A DNA stretch of 64,000 nucleotides from CAYJLC01 sp044426345. GTDB taxonomy: Bacteria; Bacillota; Clostridia; Oscillospirales; Butyricicoccaceae. Made by a program: the position numbers and the translations under genes. The stretch lies in assembly GCA_044426345.1 (NCBI GenBank), contig JAWXUP010000004.1, forward strand, positions 1-64,000. Direction: 5' to 3'. Within the stretch, counting starts at the first letter, position 1. Each line of letters begins with the position of its first letter. A model generated the notes under the pieces. The model saw only the letters and a list, made by a program, of their open reading frames with translations. It ran no database searches and was not told where the DNA came from. Of this stretch, positions 1 through 8,985 are shown piece by piece.

Positions 1-224
1 GATATACAAAAGACACGCCAGCAGCTATAGTTTATAAAGCAACTTGGCCAGACCAACGCACTTTTAGAACAACCGTTGGCGAGCTTGAAAGTTGTGCAAA
101 AGAAAATAAAATAACCAAAACTGCACTCATTATAATAGGTGATGTTTTAGCAGGAGAATATGAACTGTCGAAATTGTATGACAAAAACTTTACCCACGAA
201 TTTAGAACTGCGCAAAATAATTAA
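1..224 (+). CDS. cobM: Cobalt-precorrin-4 C11-methyltransferase, 3' end only
   Basis: This is the C-terminal piece (about 73 residues) of a gene that begins before the window. The frame opens with YTKDTPAAIVYKATWPDQ, the end-of-domain signature of CobM/CbiF, followed by a segment ending in ALIIIGDVLAGEYELSKLYD, which closes the SAM-dependent tetrapyrrole methylase fold. The family methylates C11 of (cobalt-)precorrin-4 in the corrin pathway. Its position directly before hemA and cobJ in a cobalamin gene string supports the call. The stop codon is at 222-224, and 27 bases separate it from hemA. I am sure of the family and fairly sure it is CobM rather than a paralogous methylase. Confidence 0.85.
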   Translation, partial: YTKDTPAAIVYKATWPDQRTFRTTVGELESCAKENKITKTALIIIGDVLAGEYELSKLYDKNFTHEFRTAQNN

Positions 225-251
225 GAATATAAAAAGAATGGAGCAAAAATT

Positions 252-1250
252 TTGAATTTTGCAATGATAGGTCTCGATTATAAGTCTGCACCAATTGATA
301 TTCGAGAAAAAATTAGCCTTACACAATCTAATATAGTGACTCAACTTAAAAAAATATATGAAAGCTATAGTATAGGTGTAGTGATAGTATCAACTTGCAA
401 TCGTACCGAAATATATTTAGCAAGCGAACATCATTTGAGTGATGATTTTATAATTAATCTATATCAAGACTCAGTAAAAGCTAAAACACCTTTCTACTTA
501 AAAAGAGACCGTGAACTTGTAGATTATCTTTTTGAGCTTGCTTGTGGTATGCATTCGATGATTTTAGGTGAAGACCAAATTATAACGCAAATAAATGATG
601 CTATCGAACTTTCTATCGAACATAAAACAGGAAATTCTGCTATAAACACGTTATTTAGACACAGTATAACTTGTGCTAAAAAAGCAAAAACGCAAGTTAA
701 TATAAAATTCATCTCACCTTCCATCGTAAGCCAAGCTGTTGAAATTGCAAAAAATGAAATTTGTAATTTATCGGATAAAAAAATTCTAGTAATAGGCAAC
801 GGTGAAATGGGTAGATTATCTGCCGAACTTTTCGAACAACAAGGCTGTGAAGTTTATATGACTCTGCGTAGTTATAAATATCACGTTGCTGAAGTTCCAA
901 AAAACTGTAAGTCTGTAAAGTACGAAAATAAGCATCTGCTCTACCCTATGGTTGACATTATCGTAAGTGCTACAAAAAGCCCTCATCATACCGTTCACTT
1001 TGATGATGTTGTAAATCTTGAGCAAAAACCTAAATATATGTTTGATTTAGCGTTGCCACGTGATATAGAGCCTAAAGTGAAAACAATATCCGAAATCGCT
1101 TGTTTTGACGTTGATGATATTGGACAAAAAAACTCGCACTATGATATGGAGGCTATCGAGAAAATCAAAGAAATCATTTCAGAGCAAAAATTCAAGTTCA
1201 ACAAATGGCTGGATTTTTATGACAACATACAAAAAGGAGTTCGTGTATGA
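252..1250 (+). CDS. hemA: Glutamyl-tRNA reductase, short form lacking the dimerisation domain
   Basis: It reduces glutamyl-tRNA to glutamate-1-semialdehyde with NADPH, the first step of C5 tetrapyrrole synthesis. The catalytic domain (about 1-155) carries STCNRTEIYL with the nucleophilic Cys49 and GMHSMILGEDQI. The Rossmann domain follows with ILVIGNGEMG near 178. At 332 residues it is much shorter than the usual 400-460. It stops just after the NADPH domain, so nearly all of the C-terminal helical dimerisation domain is absent. I prefer the TTG start at 252 because GGAGC at 240-244 is well spaced for it; the next in-frame start is ATG 264. The stop overlaps the cobJ start (ATGA), so translation is coupled. 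Confidence 0.93.
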   Translation: MNFAMIGLDYKSAPIDIREKISLTQSNIVTQLKKIYESYSIGVVIVSTCNRTEIYLASEHHLSDDFIINLYQDSVKAKTPFYLKRDRELVDYLFELACGMHSMILGEDQIITQINDAIELSIEHKTGNSAINTLFRHSITCAKKAKTQVNIKFISPSIVSQAVEIAKNEICNLSDKKILVIGNGEMGRLSAELFEQQGCEVYMTLRSYKYHVAEVPKNCKSVKYENKHLLYPMVDIIVSATKSPHHTVHFDDVVNLEQKPKYMFDLALPRDIEPKVKTISEIACFDVDDIGQKNSHYDMEAIEKIKEIISEQKFKFNKWLDFYDNIQKGVRV

Positions 1251-1978
1251 TATATATAGTAGGTCTAGGACCTGGTGAACAAAGTCAAATGAGTGGCAAG
1301 GCACTTGATGCTATCAAAAAATCTCAAGTAGTAGCTGGTTACACTGTGTACATCGACTTAATCAAAGACCAACTAGACGGCAAAGAAGTTTTGTCTACTC
1401 CTATGATGAAAGAAGTTGAACGTTGCAGACTTGCCGTTTTGGAGGCTGCAAAAGGAAAAACTGTAGCGATGGTATCGAGTGGTGATGCTGGTATTTATGG
1501 TATGGCATCGCTTATGATTGAAATATGCGAAGAATTAAAAGTCAATACTGAAATCGAAGTTATCGCAGGCATTACAGCCGCATCAAGTGCTGCAGCAGTT
1601 TTGGGTGCACCATTAACCCACGATTTTGCAGTAATTTCACTTAGTAATTTACTTACTCCTTGGGAGAAGATAGAAAAACGTCTAGATTTAGCCTCACAAG
1701 CCGAATTTATCATCGTACTATATAATCCATCTAGCAAAAAACGTAAAGATTTTCTTAGAAATGCTTGCGATATTGTGATGAAAAATACTTCTGGCGATAC
1801 AATGTGTGGATATGTTAGAAATATAGGACGAAATGAACAAAGCTCGAAAATTTTAACTTTGCAAGAATTACGTGATGAGCAAGTCGATATGTTTACAACT
1901 GTAATTATCGGCAATAGTACAACAAAGGTTTCTTGTGGTAAACTTGTAACGCCGAGAGGATATAGGTTAGATGATTAG
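1247..1978 (+). CDS. cobJ: Cobalt-precorrin-3B C17-methyltransferase
   Basis: This is a SAM-dependent tetrapyrrole methylase of the CobJ/CbiH group, 243 residues. The N-terminus reads MIYIVGLGPGEQSQMSGKAL, with the glycine-rich loop of the family. SSGDAGIYGMASL near 80 is the second conserved loop, and VIAGITAASSAAAVLGAPL near 105 is the substrate-cleft motif shared by corrin methylases. The enzyme methylates C17 and drives ring contraction. It overlaps hemA by 4 bases and the next gene by 8. It is a single CbiH-type domain without the iron-sulfur or nitrite-reductase-like extension seen in some homologues. Confidence 0.93.
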   Translation: MIYIVGLGPGEQSQMSGKALDAIKKSQVVAGYTVYIDLIKDQLDGKEVLSTPMMKEVERCRLAVLEAAKGKTVAMVSSGDAGIYGMASLMIEICEELKVNTEIEVIAGITAASSAAAVLGAPLTHDFAVISLSNLLTPWEKIEKRLDLASQAEFIIVLYNPSSKKRKDFLRNACDIVMKNTSGDTMCGYVRNIGRNEQSSKILTLQELRDEQVDMFTTVIIGNSTTKVSCGKLVTPRGYRLDD

Positions 1979-2420
1979 TAATAAAAGCGATGTTTTCCCT
2001 TTATTTTTGAATATTCGTAACAAGAAAATTTTGGTTGTCGGTTCCGGCAAAGTAGCCACACGCAGAATCGAAACGCTACTTCAGTTTAACTGCAACATTA
2101 TAGTTGTATCACCTACAAAAATTGCTGAAAATCTATGCGATAAAGTTGATTTTATAAATACTAAATTCAGTGATGAACACATAGAAAATTGCGATTTGGT
2201 TATAGCAGCCACTAACGAAAGAGCCGTAAATCATAACATATATATTTTATGTAAAAACAGTGGCATTTTAGTGAACGTTTGCGATGAGCCTAACGAGTGC
2301 GACTTTTATTTTCCTGCTATTTTCCAAGACCAAACGATAGTTGGTGGACTTGTTTCAAAAGAAGGAAATGCCCATAGATTAGTAAAGCAAACTGCAGAAA
2401 AAATTAGAGGTGTTTTATGA
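1971..2420 (+). CDS. Precorrin-2 dehydrogenase (Met8p/SirC/CysG-N type)
   Basis: It oxidises precorrin-2 to sirohydrochlorin with NAD, giving the substrate for early cobalt insertion by CbiX encoded further down the operon. The N-terminus FPLFLNIRNKKILVVGSGKV is the classic start of this family, with the dinucleotide loop GSGKVATRR at about 24-32. VNVCDEPNECDFYFPAIF near 102 is the conserved second half. At 149 residues it is close to the single-function SirC/YlnF proteins and has no CysG methyltransferase part, which here is on the separate CobA-HemD protein. Its ATG overlaps the end of cobJ by 8 bases. Confidence 0.9.
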   Translation: MISNKSDVFPLFLNIRNKKILVVGSGKVATRRIETLLQFNCNIIVVSPTKIAENLCDKVDFINTKFSDEHIENCDLVIAATNERAVNHNIYILCKNSGILVNVCDEPNECDFYFPAIFQDQTIVGGLVSKEGNAHRLVKQTAEKIRGVL

Positions 2421-3277
2421 AAATTAGAATAGGTACGAGAGATAGTAAGCTCGCTATGATACAAACCGAAATGGTAGTTTCTAGCATAAAAGCATATGAT
2501 CCTACTATCGAGATTGAAATTGTAGCTATGAAAACTACTGGAGATAAGATTTTAGATAAAACGTTAGATAAAATCGGTGGAAAAGGTTTGTTTGTGAAAG
2601 AATTAGACCAAGCACTGCTTGAAAACCACGTTGACATCACCGTACATAGCTGTAAAGATATGCCAATGGAGTTAAACCCATTACTACCTATCGTTGCTCT
2701 ATCCAAAAGAGAAGATGAACGAGATGTTCTTATCAGTCGTGAAAATTCAAACGGAAAAATCATTGGTTCTGCTAGCCAGCGACGTGCTCATCAGCTGAAA
2801 AAGCTCGGTTTTGACACCGTTATTCCTATTCGTGGAAATTTAGTAACTCGTTTGAAAAAGCTTGATTCTGGAGAGTATGATGCGATAGTTTTGGCTGCAG
2901 CGGGAGTTAAACGCAGTGGTTTAGAAGACCGAATAGACAGATATTTTTCAACCGAAGAAATTATTCCTGCAGCGTGTCAAGGCGTTATTGCTGTTCAAGC
3001 AAGAGCAGGTGAAAACACAGATTACCTACAACTATTCGACTGCAAAATTTCGAATATCACAGTAACTGCCGAACGTGCTTTTGTGTCAAAATTAAATGGT
3101 GGTTGTAGTTCTCCTATAGCTGCTTATGCTACTATAGATGGCGAGATTTTACATATTACAGGAATGTATGTTGATGAAAACAGTAATCAAATTATAAGAA
3201 AAATTCAAGGAAATATTTCGGATGCAAAATCACTTGGCACAAAGCTTGCTGAAGAAATCTTAGGAGATATTCAATGA
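2417..3277 (+). CDS. hemC: Hydroxymethylbilane synthase (porphobilinogen deaminase)
   Basis: It polymerises four porphobilinogens into hydroxymethylbilane. The 286-residue protein begins MKIRIGTRDSKLAMIQTE and carries HSCKDMPMEL near 75, SASQRRAHQLKK near 118 with the arginines that bind substrate carboxylates, and NGGCSSPIAAYA, where Cys230 anchors the dipyrromethane cofactor. Length is slightly below the usual 300-315 but all catalytic parts are present. It overlaps the preceding dehydrogenase and the following cobA-hemD by 4 bases each (ATGA), so it is translationally coupled. Confidence 0.97.
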   Translation: MKIRIGTRDSKLAMIQTEMVVSSIKAYDPTIEIEIVAMKTTGDKILDKTLDKIGGKGLFVKELDQALLENHVDITVHSCKDMPMELNPLLPIVALSKREDERDVLISRENSNGKIIGSASQRRAHQLKKLGFDTVIPIRGNLVTRLKKLDSGEYDAIVLAAAGVKRSGLEDRIDRYFSTEEIIPAACQGVIAVQARAGENTDYLQLFDCKISNITVTAERAFVSKLNGGCSSPIAAYATIDGEILHITGMYVDENSNQIIRKIQGNISDAKSLGTKLAEEILGDIQ

Positions 3278-4761
3278 AAAAAGGATTTGTCACTTTAATC
3301 GGTGCTGGACCTGGAGAGGTTTCATTGCTTACAGTTCGTGCAAAAGAACTATTAGAGCAAGCTGAAGTTGTACTTTTTGACCGATTAGTTTCACAGGATA
3401 TTTTGGATTTGATACCAAAAACTGCAAAGAAAATAAACGTCGGCAAAGCAAGTTCTAATCACATCGTTCCACAAGAGCAGATTAATCAAATTTTGCTCGA
3501 TGAGGCTATTAAAAATCAAATCGTTATTCGTCTAAAAGGTGGTGACCCTTTTGTTTTTGGTCGAGGTGGTGAAGAATTAGATTTACTGGTAAAAAACAAC
3601 GTGTCTTTTGAAGTTGTTCCAGGTATTACATCTGCAATCGCAGCTCCTTCATTTGCTGGAATCCCTGTAACGCACAGAGATTTTTGTAGTAGCGTGCATA
3701 TAATTACTGGTCATCAAAAGAAAAATGAGCCTTTGAAAATTGATTTTGAAAGTTTAGTGAAGATCAATGGAACTCTAGTTTTTTTAATGGGCGTATCTTC
3801 TTTGAAACAAATAACTGACGGTTTGTTAGATGCTGGAATTGATAAAAATATGCCAGCAGCACTTATAGAAAATGGTACTCGAGCTTATCAAAGAAAAGTA
3901 GTTTCTACGGTTGAAAATATTTATGAAGATGCCACTGCACAACAGTTCAAATCCCCTTCTATTATCATAGTTGGTAAAGTTTGTAGCTTGTCTGATGATT
4001 TTGACTGGTTTTCTAAACGTCCACTTTATGGCAAGAATATCATTGTAACAAGTCCTTTAAATTCAAATGGTAAATTACACAAAAAATTAAAAGATTTATC
4101 AGCGAATGTAATTTCTTTGCCATCTATTGAGATTGGAAAAACCATTTCAGATGCTGAATTATTTAATGTAATATCCAATTTAAAAAGCTACACAACCCTT
4201 GTTTTCACTAGTAAAAATGGTGTGCAAATTTTCTTTGATGAACTTTTCAAAAACAACTTTGACACACGTTCATTATCTCATATGAAAATCGCAGCAATAG
4301 GTCCTTCGACAGCTAGCTCACTTAAAAGTTTTGGTATTGTAGCTGATTTCGTTCCAGAAAAATATCAAGGCTCAAGTTTGGCTGAAGTAATTATTTTAAA
4401 TTCTGAAAAAGATGATAATATTTTGTTTCTAAGAGCTGAAAAAGGCAATACCGAGCTTGTTGAAACAATAAAACAAGCAAAAATTAACTTTACTGATTGC
4501 AAAATTTATAAATCCACTGCAATTTCTAATTATAAAGACCAACTCGAGGAAATTTGCCAAAAAGACGTTATTGTTTGCTTTACAAGTGCCTCGACAGTTG
4601 ATGCTTTTATGAAAAATAATATCAAAATGCAAAATATGTTAGCTGTCTGCATAGGAACACAAACTGCTCAAACTGCGAAAAAATATAACCTAAATTACAT
4701 CGTGTCGGAAAAAGCTACGATAGACAGTATGGTTGATAAAATTTTGGAGGTAACAAGATGA
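3274..4761 (+). CDS. cobA-hemD: Uroporphyrinogen-III C-methyltransferase / uroporphyrinogen-III synthase fusion
   Basis: This is a two-domain protein of 495 residues. Residues 1-245 are a SUMT methylase: VTLIGAGPGEVSLLTVRAKE at the start, GGDPFVFGRGGEE near 90 and VPGITSAIAAPSFAGIPVTH near 115. It makes precorrin-2 by methylating C2 and C7. Residues 250-495 are a HemD domain (IIVTSPLNSNGKLHKKL near 258, LVFTSKNGVQIFF near 308, CFTSASTVDAF near 436), which closes hydroxymethylbilane to uroporphyrinogen III. CobA-HemD fusions are known in Clostridia. The fusion places ring closure and first methylation on one chain and channels uroporphyrinogen towards cobalamin or sirohaem. It overlaps hemC and hemB by 4 bases each. 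Confidence 0.95.
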   Translation: MKKGFVTLIGAGPGEVSLLTVRAKELLEQAEVVLFDRLVSQDILDLIPKTAKKINVGKASSNHIVPQEQINQILLDEAIKNQIVIRLKGGDPFVFGRGGEELDLLVKNNVSFEVVPGITSAIAAPSFAGIPVTHRDFCSSVHIITGHQKKNEPLKIDFESLVKINGTLVFLMGVSSLKQITDGLLDAGIDKNMPAALIENGTRAYQRKVVSTVENIYEDATAQQFKSPSIIIVGKVCSLSDDFDWFSKRPLYGKNIIVTSPLNSNGKLHKKLKDLSANVISLPSIEIGKTISDAELFNVISNLKSYTTLVFTSKNGVQIFFDELFKNNFDTRSLSHMKIAAIGPSTASSLKSFGIVADFVPEKYQGSSLAEVIILNSEKDDNILFLRAEKGNTELVETIKQAKINFTDCKIYKSTAISNYKDQLEEICQKDVIVCFTSASTVDAFMKNNIKMQNMLAVCIGTQTAQTAKKYNLNYIVSEKATIDSMVDKILEVTR

Positions 4762-5735
4762 ATATAAGACCTAGAAGACTTAGAAATGACAAAGTGTTAC
4801 GTGATATGGTACGCGAAATAAGACTTTCGCCAAAATCTTTAATATTACCAATTTTTATTAAAGAAGGTACTGGCGTGTATAGTGAAATTTCATCGCTTGA
4901 TGGTCACTTTTATTATAGCGCTGACACGGTTCATAAAATTATAGAAAAAGCATTAGAACACTCGGTAAAATCTTTTATGCTTTTCGGTATTCCAGAGCAC
5001 AAAGATGAAATCGGTTCCGAAGCTTTCGGTGAACACTCAGTTGTTCAAGAGGCTGTTCGTGCAATAAAAAAAGACTTTCCAGACGTTCAAGTTATAACTG
5101 ACGTTTGTATGTGCGAATACACTTCACATGGACATTGTGGAATTATTCACGGTCAAACTGTAGATAACGATGAAACCTTGGAATATCTTGCAAAAATTGC
5201 TGTTTCACACGCTAAAGCTGGTGCTGATATGATTGCTCCGTCTGATATGATGGACGGTAGAGTTCAAGCTATACGTGATGCGCTTGATAGCAACGGTTTT
5301 AAACACATACCTATTATGTCGTATAGCGCGAAATATTCGTCTGCTTTTTACGGTCCATTTCGTGATGTTGCAAATTCTGCACCAAGTTTTGGTGATAGAA
5401 AAACCTACCAAATGGATTATCACAACTCACGTGAGGCTGTACGTGAAATGACTTTAGACGTACAAGAAGGTGCTGATATTATAATGGTTAAGCCAGCATT
5501 GTCGTATTTGGATATAATTAACAAAGCGAAAGATACTACCGATTGCCCTATCTGTGCTTACAGCGTTTCTGGTGAATATGCTATGATTAAAGCAAGTGCA
5601 AAAGCTGGAATTATTGATGAGTACGGAATAATGTGCGAAACTACCGTAAGTATTTTCCGTGCTGGAGCAGATATACTCATTACTTACTACGCGTTAGATA
5701 TAGCTGATGCAATTTTGAGAGGAGATATAGGATAA
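4758..5735 (+). CDS. hemB: Porphobilinogen synthase (delta-aminolevulinic acid dehydratase)
   Basis: It condenses two 5-aminolevulinates into porphobilinogen. The protein has 325 residues, normal for the family. DVCMCEYTSHGHCGI near 118-132 provides the cysteine-rich zinc site, so this is the zinc-dependent type. The two active-site lysines are in SYSAKYSSAFYGPF near 197 and IMVKPALSYLDI near 249. The start MNIRPRRLRND matches family N-termini. It overlaps the end of cobA-hemD by 4 bases and abuts hemL with a one-base overlap. Confidence 0.97.
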   Translation: MNIRPRRLRNDKVLRDMVREIRLSPKSLILPIFIKEGTGVYSEISSLDGHFYYSADTVHKIIEKALEHSVKSFMLFGIPEHKDEIGSEAFGEHSVVQEAVRAIKKDFPDVQVITDVCMCEYTSHGHCGIIHGQTVDNDETLEYLAKIAVSHAKAGADMIAPSDMMDGRVQAIRDALDSNGFKHIPIMSYSAKYSSAFYGPFRDVANSAPSFGDRKTYQMDYHNSREAVREMTLDVQEGADIIMVKPALSYLDIINKAKDTTDCPICAYSVSGEYAMIKASAKAGIIDEYGIMCETTVSIFRAGADILITYYALDIADAILRGDIG

Positions 5736-7021
5736 TGTCAAATTTATTTGAAAAAGCAAAAACATTAATGCCAGGAGGCGTAAATAGTCCTGTTCGTGCA
5801 TTTAAATCTGTAGGAATAGACCCATTATTCATCGACCACGCACAAGGTAGCAAAATTTATGATATCGACGGAAATGAATATATAGACTACGTTTGCTCTT
5901 GGGGACCTATGATTTTAGGACATAATAATGATAAAATTCTGCAAAGTGTCGAAAAAGCTGTAAAAAAAGGTCTAAGTTTTGGCGCAACTACTACAGCAGA
6001 AGTAACAATGGCAGAACTTATTGTAAATTCTGTTCCTAATATAGAAATGGTTCGTATGGTGAATAGTGGCACGGAAGCCGTTATGAGTGCCCTTCGTTTA
6101 GCTCGTGGATATACGGGTAAAAATAAAATCATAAAGTTTGACGGTTGTTATCACGGTCATAGCGACTCTATGTTGGTTAGTGCTGGGTCAGGTGCTCTTA
6201 CTTTTTCAAACCCAGATAGCCGTGGCGTAACAAAAGAACAAGCTCAAGACACGCTGATTGCACAATTCAACGACATCAATAGCGTTAAACAACTATTTGA
6301 GGCTAATAAAAACGAAATTGCTGCAGTTATCGTTGAACCTGTCGCTGCTAATATGGGTCTTGTATTGCCTCAAGATGGTTTTCTTCAAGATTTACGTAAT
6401 TTATGCGACGAATACAGCAGTTTACTTATTTTTGATGAGGTAATTACTGGGTTTAGAATGGCTTTAGGTGGTGCACAACAGTATTTTGACGTCAAAGCTG
6501 ATATCGTTACTTTTGGTAAAATCATCGGTGGTGGAATGCCCGTTGGTGCTTACGCTTCAACTACCGAAATAATGCAACAAATTGCACCTTTAGGACCAGT
6601 ATATCAAGCAGGAACATTATCTGGTAATCCAGTAGCTATGGCAGCTGGTATTGCTCAACTTGAAATTTTGCAAGACGAAAACATTTATTCCGAAATAGAC
6701 GAAAAAGCAGTTTATTTAAGTAATAAATTGAAAAATATAGTTCAAAAACACGATGTTTCAATATCTATAAACCAAATTTCATCGCTAGTTGGCGTATTTT
6801 TCACAAAAGAAAACGTAGATTGCTTTGCAAAAGCCAAAACAAGCAACACTTCTTTATATGCAAAATATTTCAAAGGTATGTTGGATAATGGCATAAACCT
6901 TGCACCAGCTCAATTCGAGGCAATGTTTGTAAGTTTTTCTCACTCAAAAGAAGATTTGGATAAAACTGCAAGTGCATTTGAAAAAACTATAACACAAATG
7001 AAAGAAAATGGAGATTTTTAA
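5735..7021 (+). CDS. hemL: Glutamate-1-semialdehyde 2,1-aminomutase
   Basis: This PLP enzyme converts glutamate-1-semialdehyde to 5-aminolevulinate, the step after HemA. It has 428 residues, the normal size. MPGGVNSPVRAFKSVG near 12 is the family signature, VNSGTEAVMSALRLARG near 110 binds the cofactor phosphate, and VTFGKIIGGGMPVGAY near 265 has the PLP lysine. hemA and hemL are separated by five genes but share the operon, so together they supply aminolevulinate for the corrin pathway. The next gene, cbiX, begins at the hemL stop. Confidence 0.97.
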   Translation: MSNLFEKAKTLMPGGVNSPVRAFKSVGIDPLFIDHAQGSKIYDIDGNEYIDYVCSWGPMILGHNNDKILQSVEKAVKKGLSFGATTTAEVTMAELIVNSVPNIEMVRMVNSGTEAVMSALRLARGYTGKNKIIKFDGCYHGHSDSMLVSAGSGALTFSNPDSRGVTKEQAQDTLIAQFNDINSVKQLFEANKNEIAAVIVEPVAANMGLVLPQDGFLQDLRNLCDEYSSLLIFDEVITGFRMALGGAQQYFDVKADIVTFGKIIGGGMPVGAYASTTEIMQQIAPLGPVYQAGTLSGNPVAMAAGIAQLEILQDENIYSEIDEKAVYLSNKLKNIVQKHDVSISINQISSLVGVFFTKENVDCFAKAKTSNTSLYAKYFKGMLDNGINLAPAQFEAMFVSFSHSKEDLDKTASAFEKTITQMKENGDF

Positions 7022-7022
7022 T

Positions 7023-7385
7023 ATGAAGGGTATCATTATTTTATCACACGGAAGCCGTCAAAAATCAACTGAAAATACATTAACTAGCATTGTTGATATG
7101 CTTAAACTTGCGATTACTGACTATGAAATTGAGTATGGCTTTATGGAATTTTCTGATAAAACTATAGAAAGTGGTTTGGACGCTTTAAGAGAAAAAGGAA
7201 TTAAAGAAATCGTAGCAGTTCCTTACTTTTTATTTGACGGTATTCATATTCGTGAAGATATTCCAGAAGAAATTGCAAAATACGTTGAAAAATATCCAGA
7301 AGTTACTATTTCAATGGGTAAAACATTAGGTGCTGATCCACGTTTGGCAGAAATTTTAGCTGATAGAGTTCGTGAGGCGTTATAA
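7023..7385 (+). CDS. cbiX: Sirohydrochlorin cobaltochelatase, short single-domain CbiX
   Basis: It inserts Co2+ into sirohydrochlorin. The protein MKGIIILSHGSRQKSTE has the N-terminal chelatase histidine in SHGSR, and YFLFDGIHIREDIPEE holds the second metal-binding histidine. It is 120 residues, about half of the two-domain CbiX, so like the archaeal CbiX-S form it should work as a homodimer. I chose ATG 7023 over ATG 7008, because GGAG at 7010-7013 lies 9 bases before it and the upstream start would include the ribosome site. It lacks a histidine-rich tail. Confidence 0.88.
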   Translation: MKGIIILSHGSRQKSTENTLTSIVDMLKLAITDYEIEYGFMEFSDKTIESGLDALREKGIKEIVAVPYFLFDGIHIREDIPEEIAKYVEKYPEVTISMGKTLGADPRLAEILADRVREAL

Positions 7386-7430
7386 TATCTTAACTGCATA
7401 AATTCCTTATAATTTGCAGATTTTATCAAC

Positions 7431-7458
7431 GGTTGGAGCTAGCCTCCGTACTACATTT
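7431..7458 (+). repeat. Copy A of a dispersed 28-bp hairpin repeat
   Basis: The 28 bases between cbiX and cbiP begin GGTTGGAGCTAGCCTCC and end TACTACATTT. They match 54093-54120 at 22 of 28 positions without gaps. Both copies hold a short inverted repeat (here GGAG-CTAG-CCTCC) and lie in intergenic spacers. The rest of the 102-bp spacer (7386-7487) holds only the cbiP ribosome site TAGGAG; no promoter or terminator was recognised. Confidence 0.5.
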
Positions 7459-7487
7459 TCAAATATAAAAACAGATAGGAGCTCGCT

Positions 7488-8981
7488 ATGGCAAAATCAA
7501 TAATGATACAAGGCACAACATCAAATGCTGGGAAAAGTATTTTCACGGCTGCTCTTTGCAGAATTTTTGCACAAGACGGTTATCGCGTTGCTCCTTTCAA
7601 GTCTCAAAATATGGCTCTAAATTCATTTATAACCGAAGATGGTCTGGAAATGGGCAGAGCACAAGTGGTTCAAGCAGAGGCTTCATTTAAAAAACCTGAT
7701 ATTCGTATGAACCCAATTTTGCTAAAACCCACAAGTGATCAAGGTTCTCAAGTAATTGTGAATGGTGAAGTTATGGGAAATATGCGTGCGGTTGATTACT
7801 ATAAAAACAAAAAAAAGTACATACCAGAAATTTTAAAAGCATATAATTCTCTCGCTGAAGAAAATGATATCATTGTGATTGAAGGCGCTGGCAGTCCTGC
7901 TGAAATAAATCTCAAGGAAAATGATATTGTAAATATGGGTATGGCGAAAATGGCACAATCCCCTGTTTTGATTATTGGAGATATAGACCGTGGTGGTGTG
8001 TTTGCCTCGCTATACGGCACTTATATGTTGCAAACTGATGACGAAAAACGCTATATAAAAGGCAATATTATCAACAAATTCCGTGGTGATGTTTCTATTT
8101 TACAACCTGGAATTGATATGATGGAATCTCTTGTTCCCGTTCCTGTTGTGGGAGTTGTTCCATATTTTCATCTGCAAATTGATGATGAGGATAGCCTTTC
8201 TGATAATTTAATTAATGAACAAGTATCAGAAATTGACATAGCCGTTTTACGCTTACCGAAAATCTCAAACTTTACCGATTTTAATGCTTTTGAAATCTTT
8301 GCTGGCATAAAAGTTCGCTACATCACTAATCCTGATAATTTTAAACAACCTGATTTATTAATTATTCCTGGTTCAAAAAATACGATTGATGACTTAATTT
8401 GGTTGCGAGAATCTGGACTAGAATCACAAATTTTAAAATACGCAAGTAACGATGGTGCAATTTTCGCGATATGTGGTGGATATCAAATGTTGTGCAAACA
8501 ACTCCAAGACCCATATGGTGTTGAAAACGGTAAAACCGAACGTGGTTTAGGTTTAATTGATGCATATACTGTTTTTCAAAAGGCTAAAACGAGAACGCGT
8601 GTTTCTGGTATTGTCAGGAATTGCCAAGGAATTTTTTCTGATTTAAACGGAAAGTCGTTAGAGGGATACGAAATTCATATGGGCACTACACAAGCAGATA
8701 GTCATATGATAGAGCTTACGGATTTGAATGGTAAAAAGACAAATGACGGTGTGTCAGTTGGAAATATTTACGGTTCATATGTGCACGGTATTTTTGACAA
8801 CGAACAAATTGTAACTTGCATAATAAATGCTATTGCACAAAAAAAAGGCTTAGATATCGATATTTCTACAAATATGTCTATGCAAGAATTTAAAAATAGA
8901 GAATACGATAAGCTAGCAGATATTGTTAGAGGTTCAGTTAATATGGAGCTAATCTATAAGATTTTAAACGATGGAGTATGA
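7488..8981 (+). CDS. cbiP: Cobyric acid synthase (glutamine-hydrolysing)
   Basis: It amidates the b, d, e and g carboxylates of adenosylcobyrinic acid a,c-diamide using glutamine and ATP. The protein has 497 residues, normal for CobQ/CbiP. The N-terminal DTBS-like ATPase has MIQGTTSNAGKSIF (P-loop near 10-17), FKSQNMALNS near 40 and IEGAGSPAEINL near 132. The C-terminal class-I glutamine amidotransferase has AICGGYQMLCKQL, with the nucleophilic Cys near 332, and GSYVHGIFDN near 425. TAGGAG lies just upstream of the ATG. Its end overlaps the extended reading frame of cbiA. Confidence 0.96.
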   Translation: MAKSIMIQGTTSNAGKSIFTAALCRIFAQDGYRVAPFKSQNMALNSFITEDGLEMGRAQVVQAEASFKKPDIRMNPILLKPTSDQGSQVIVNGEVMGNMRAVDYYKNKKKYIPEILKAYNSLAEENDIIVIEGAGSPAEINLKENDIVNMGMAKMAQSPVLIIGDIDRGGVFASLYGTYMLQTDDEKRYIKGNIINKFRGDVSILQPGIDMMESLVPVPVVGVVPYFHLQIDDEDSLSDNLINEQVSEIDIAVLRLPKISNFTDFNAFEIFAGIKVRYITNPDNFKQPDLLIIPGSKNTIDDLIWLRESGLESQILKYASNDGAIFAICGGYQMLCKQLQDPYGVENGKTERGLGLIDAYTVFQKAKTRTRVSGIVRNCQGIFSDLNGKSLEGYEIHMGTTQADSHMIELTDLNGKKTNDGVSVGNIYGSYVHGIFDNEQIVTCIINAIAQKKGLDIDISTNMSMQEFKNREYDKLADIVRGSVNMELIYKILNDGV

Positions 8982-8985
8982 TATT

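Noticed and set aside
524..799. Long frames on the strand opposite strong genes, for example within hemA, cobJ, cbiG, uxaC, pgcA and the efflux genes
   Set aside because: They lie entirely over better genes, with no ribosome site or domain signature, and arise from codon bias of the sense gene.
7386..7487. Possible internal promoter or riboswitch before cbiP
   Set aside because: The spacer is only 102 bases, holds a dispersed hairpin repeat, and shows no -35/-10 pair with proper spacing or cobalamin-box sequence.
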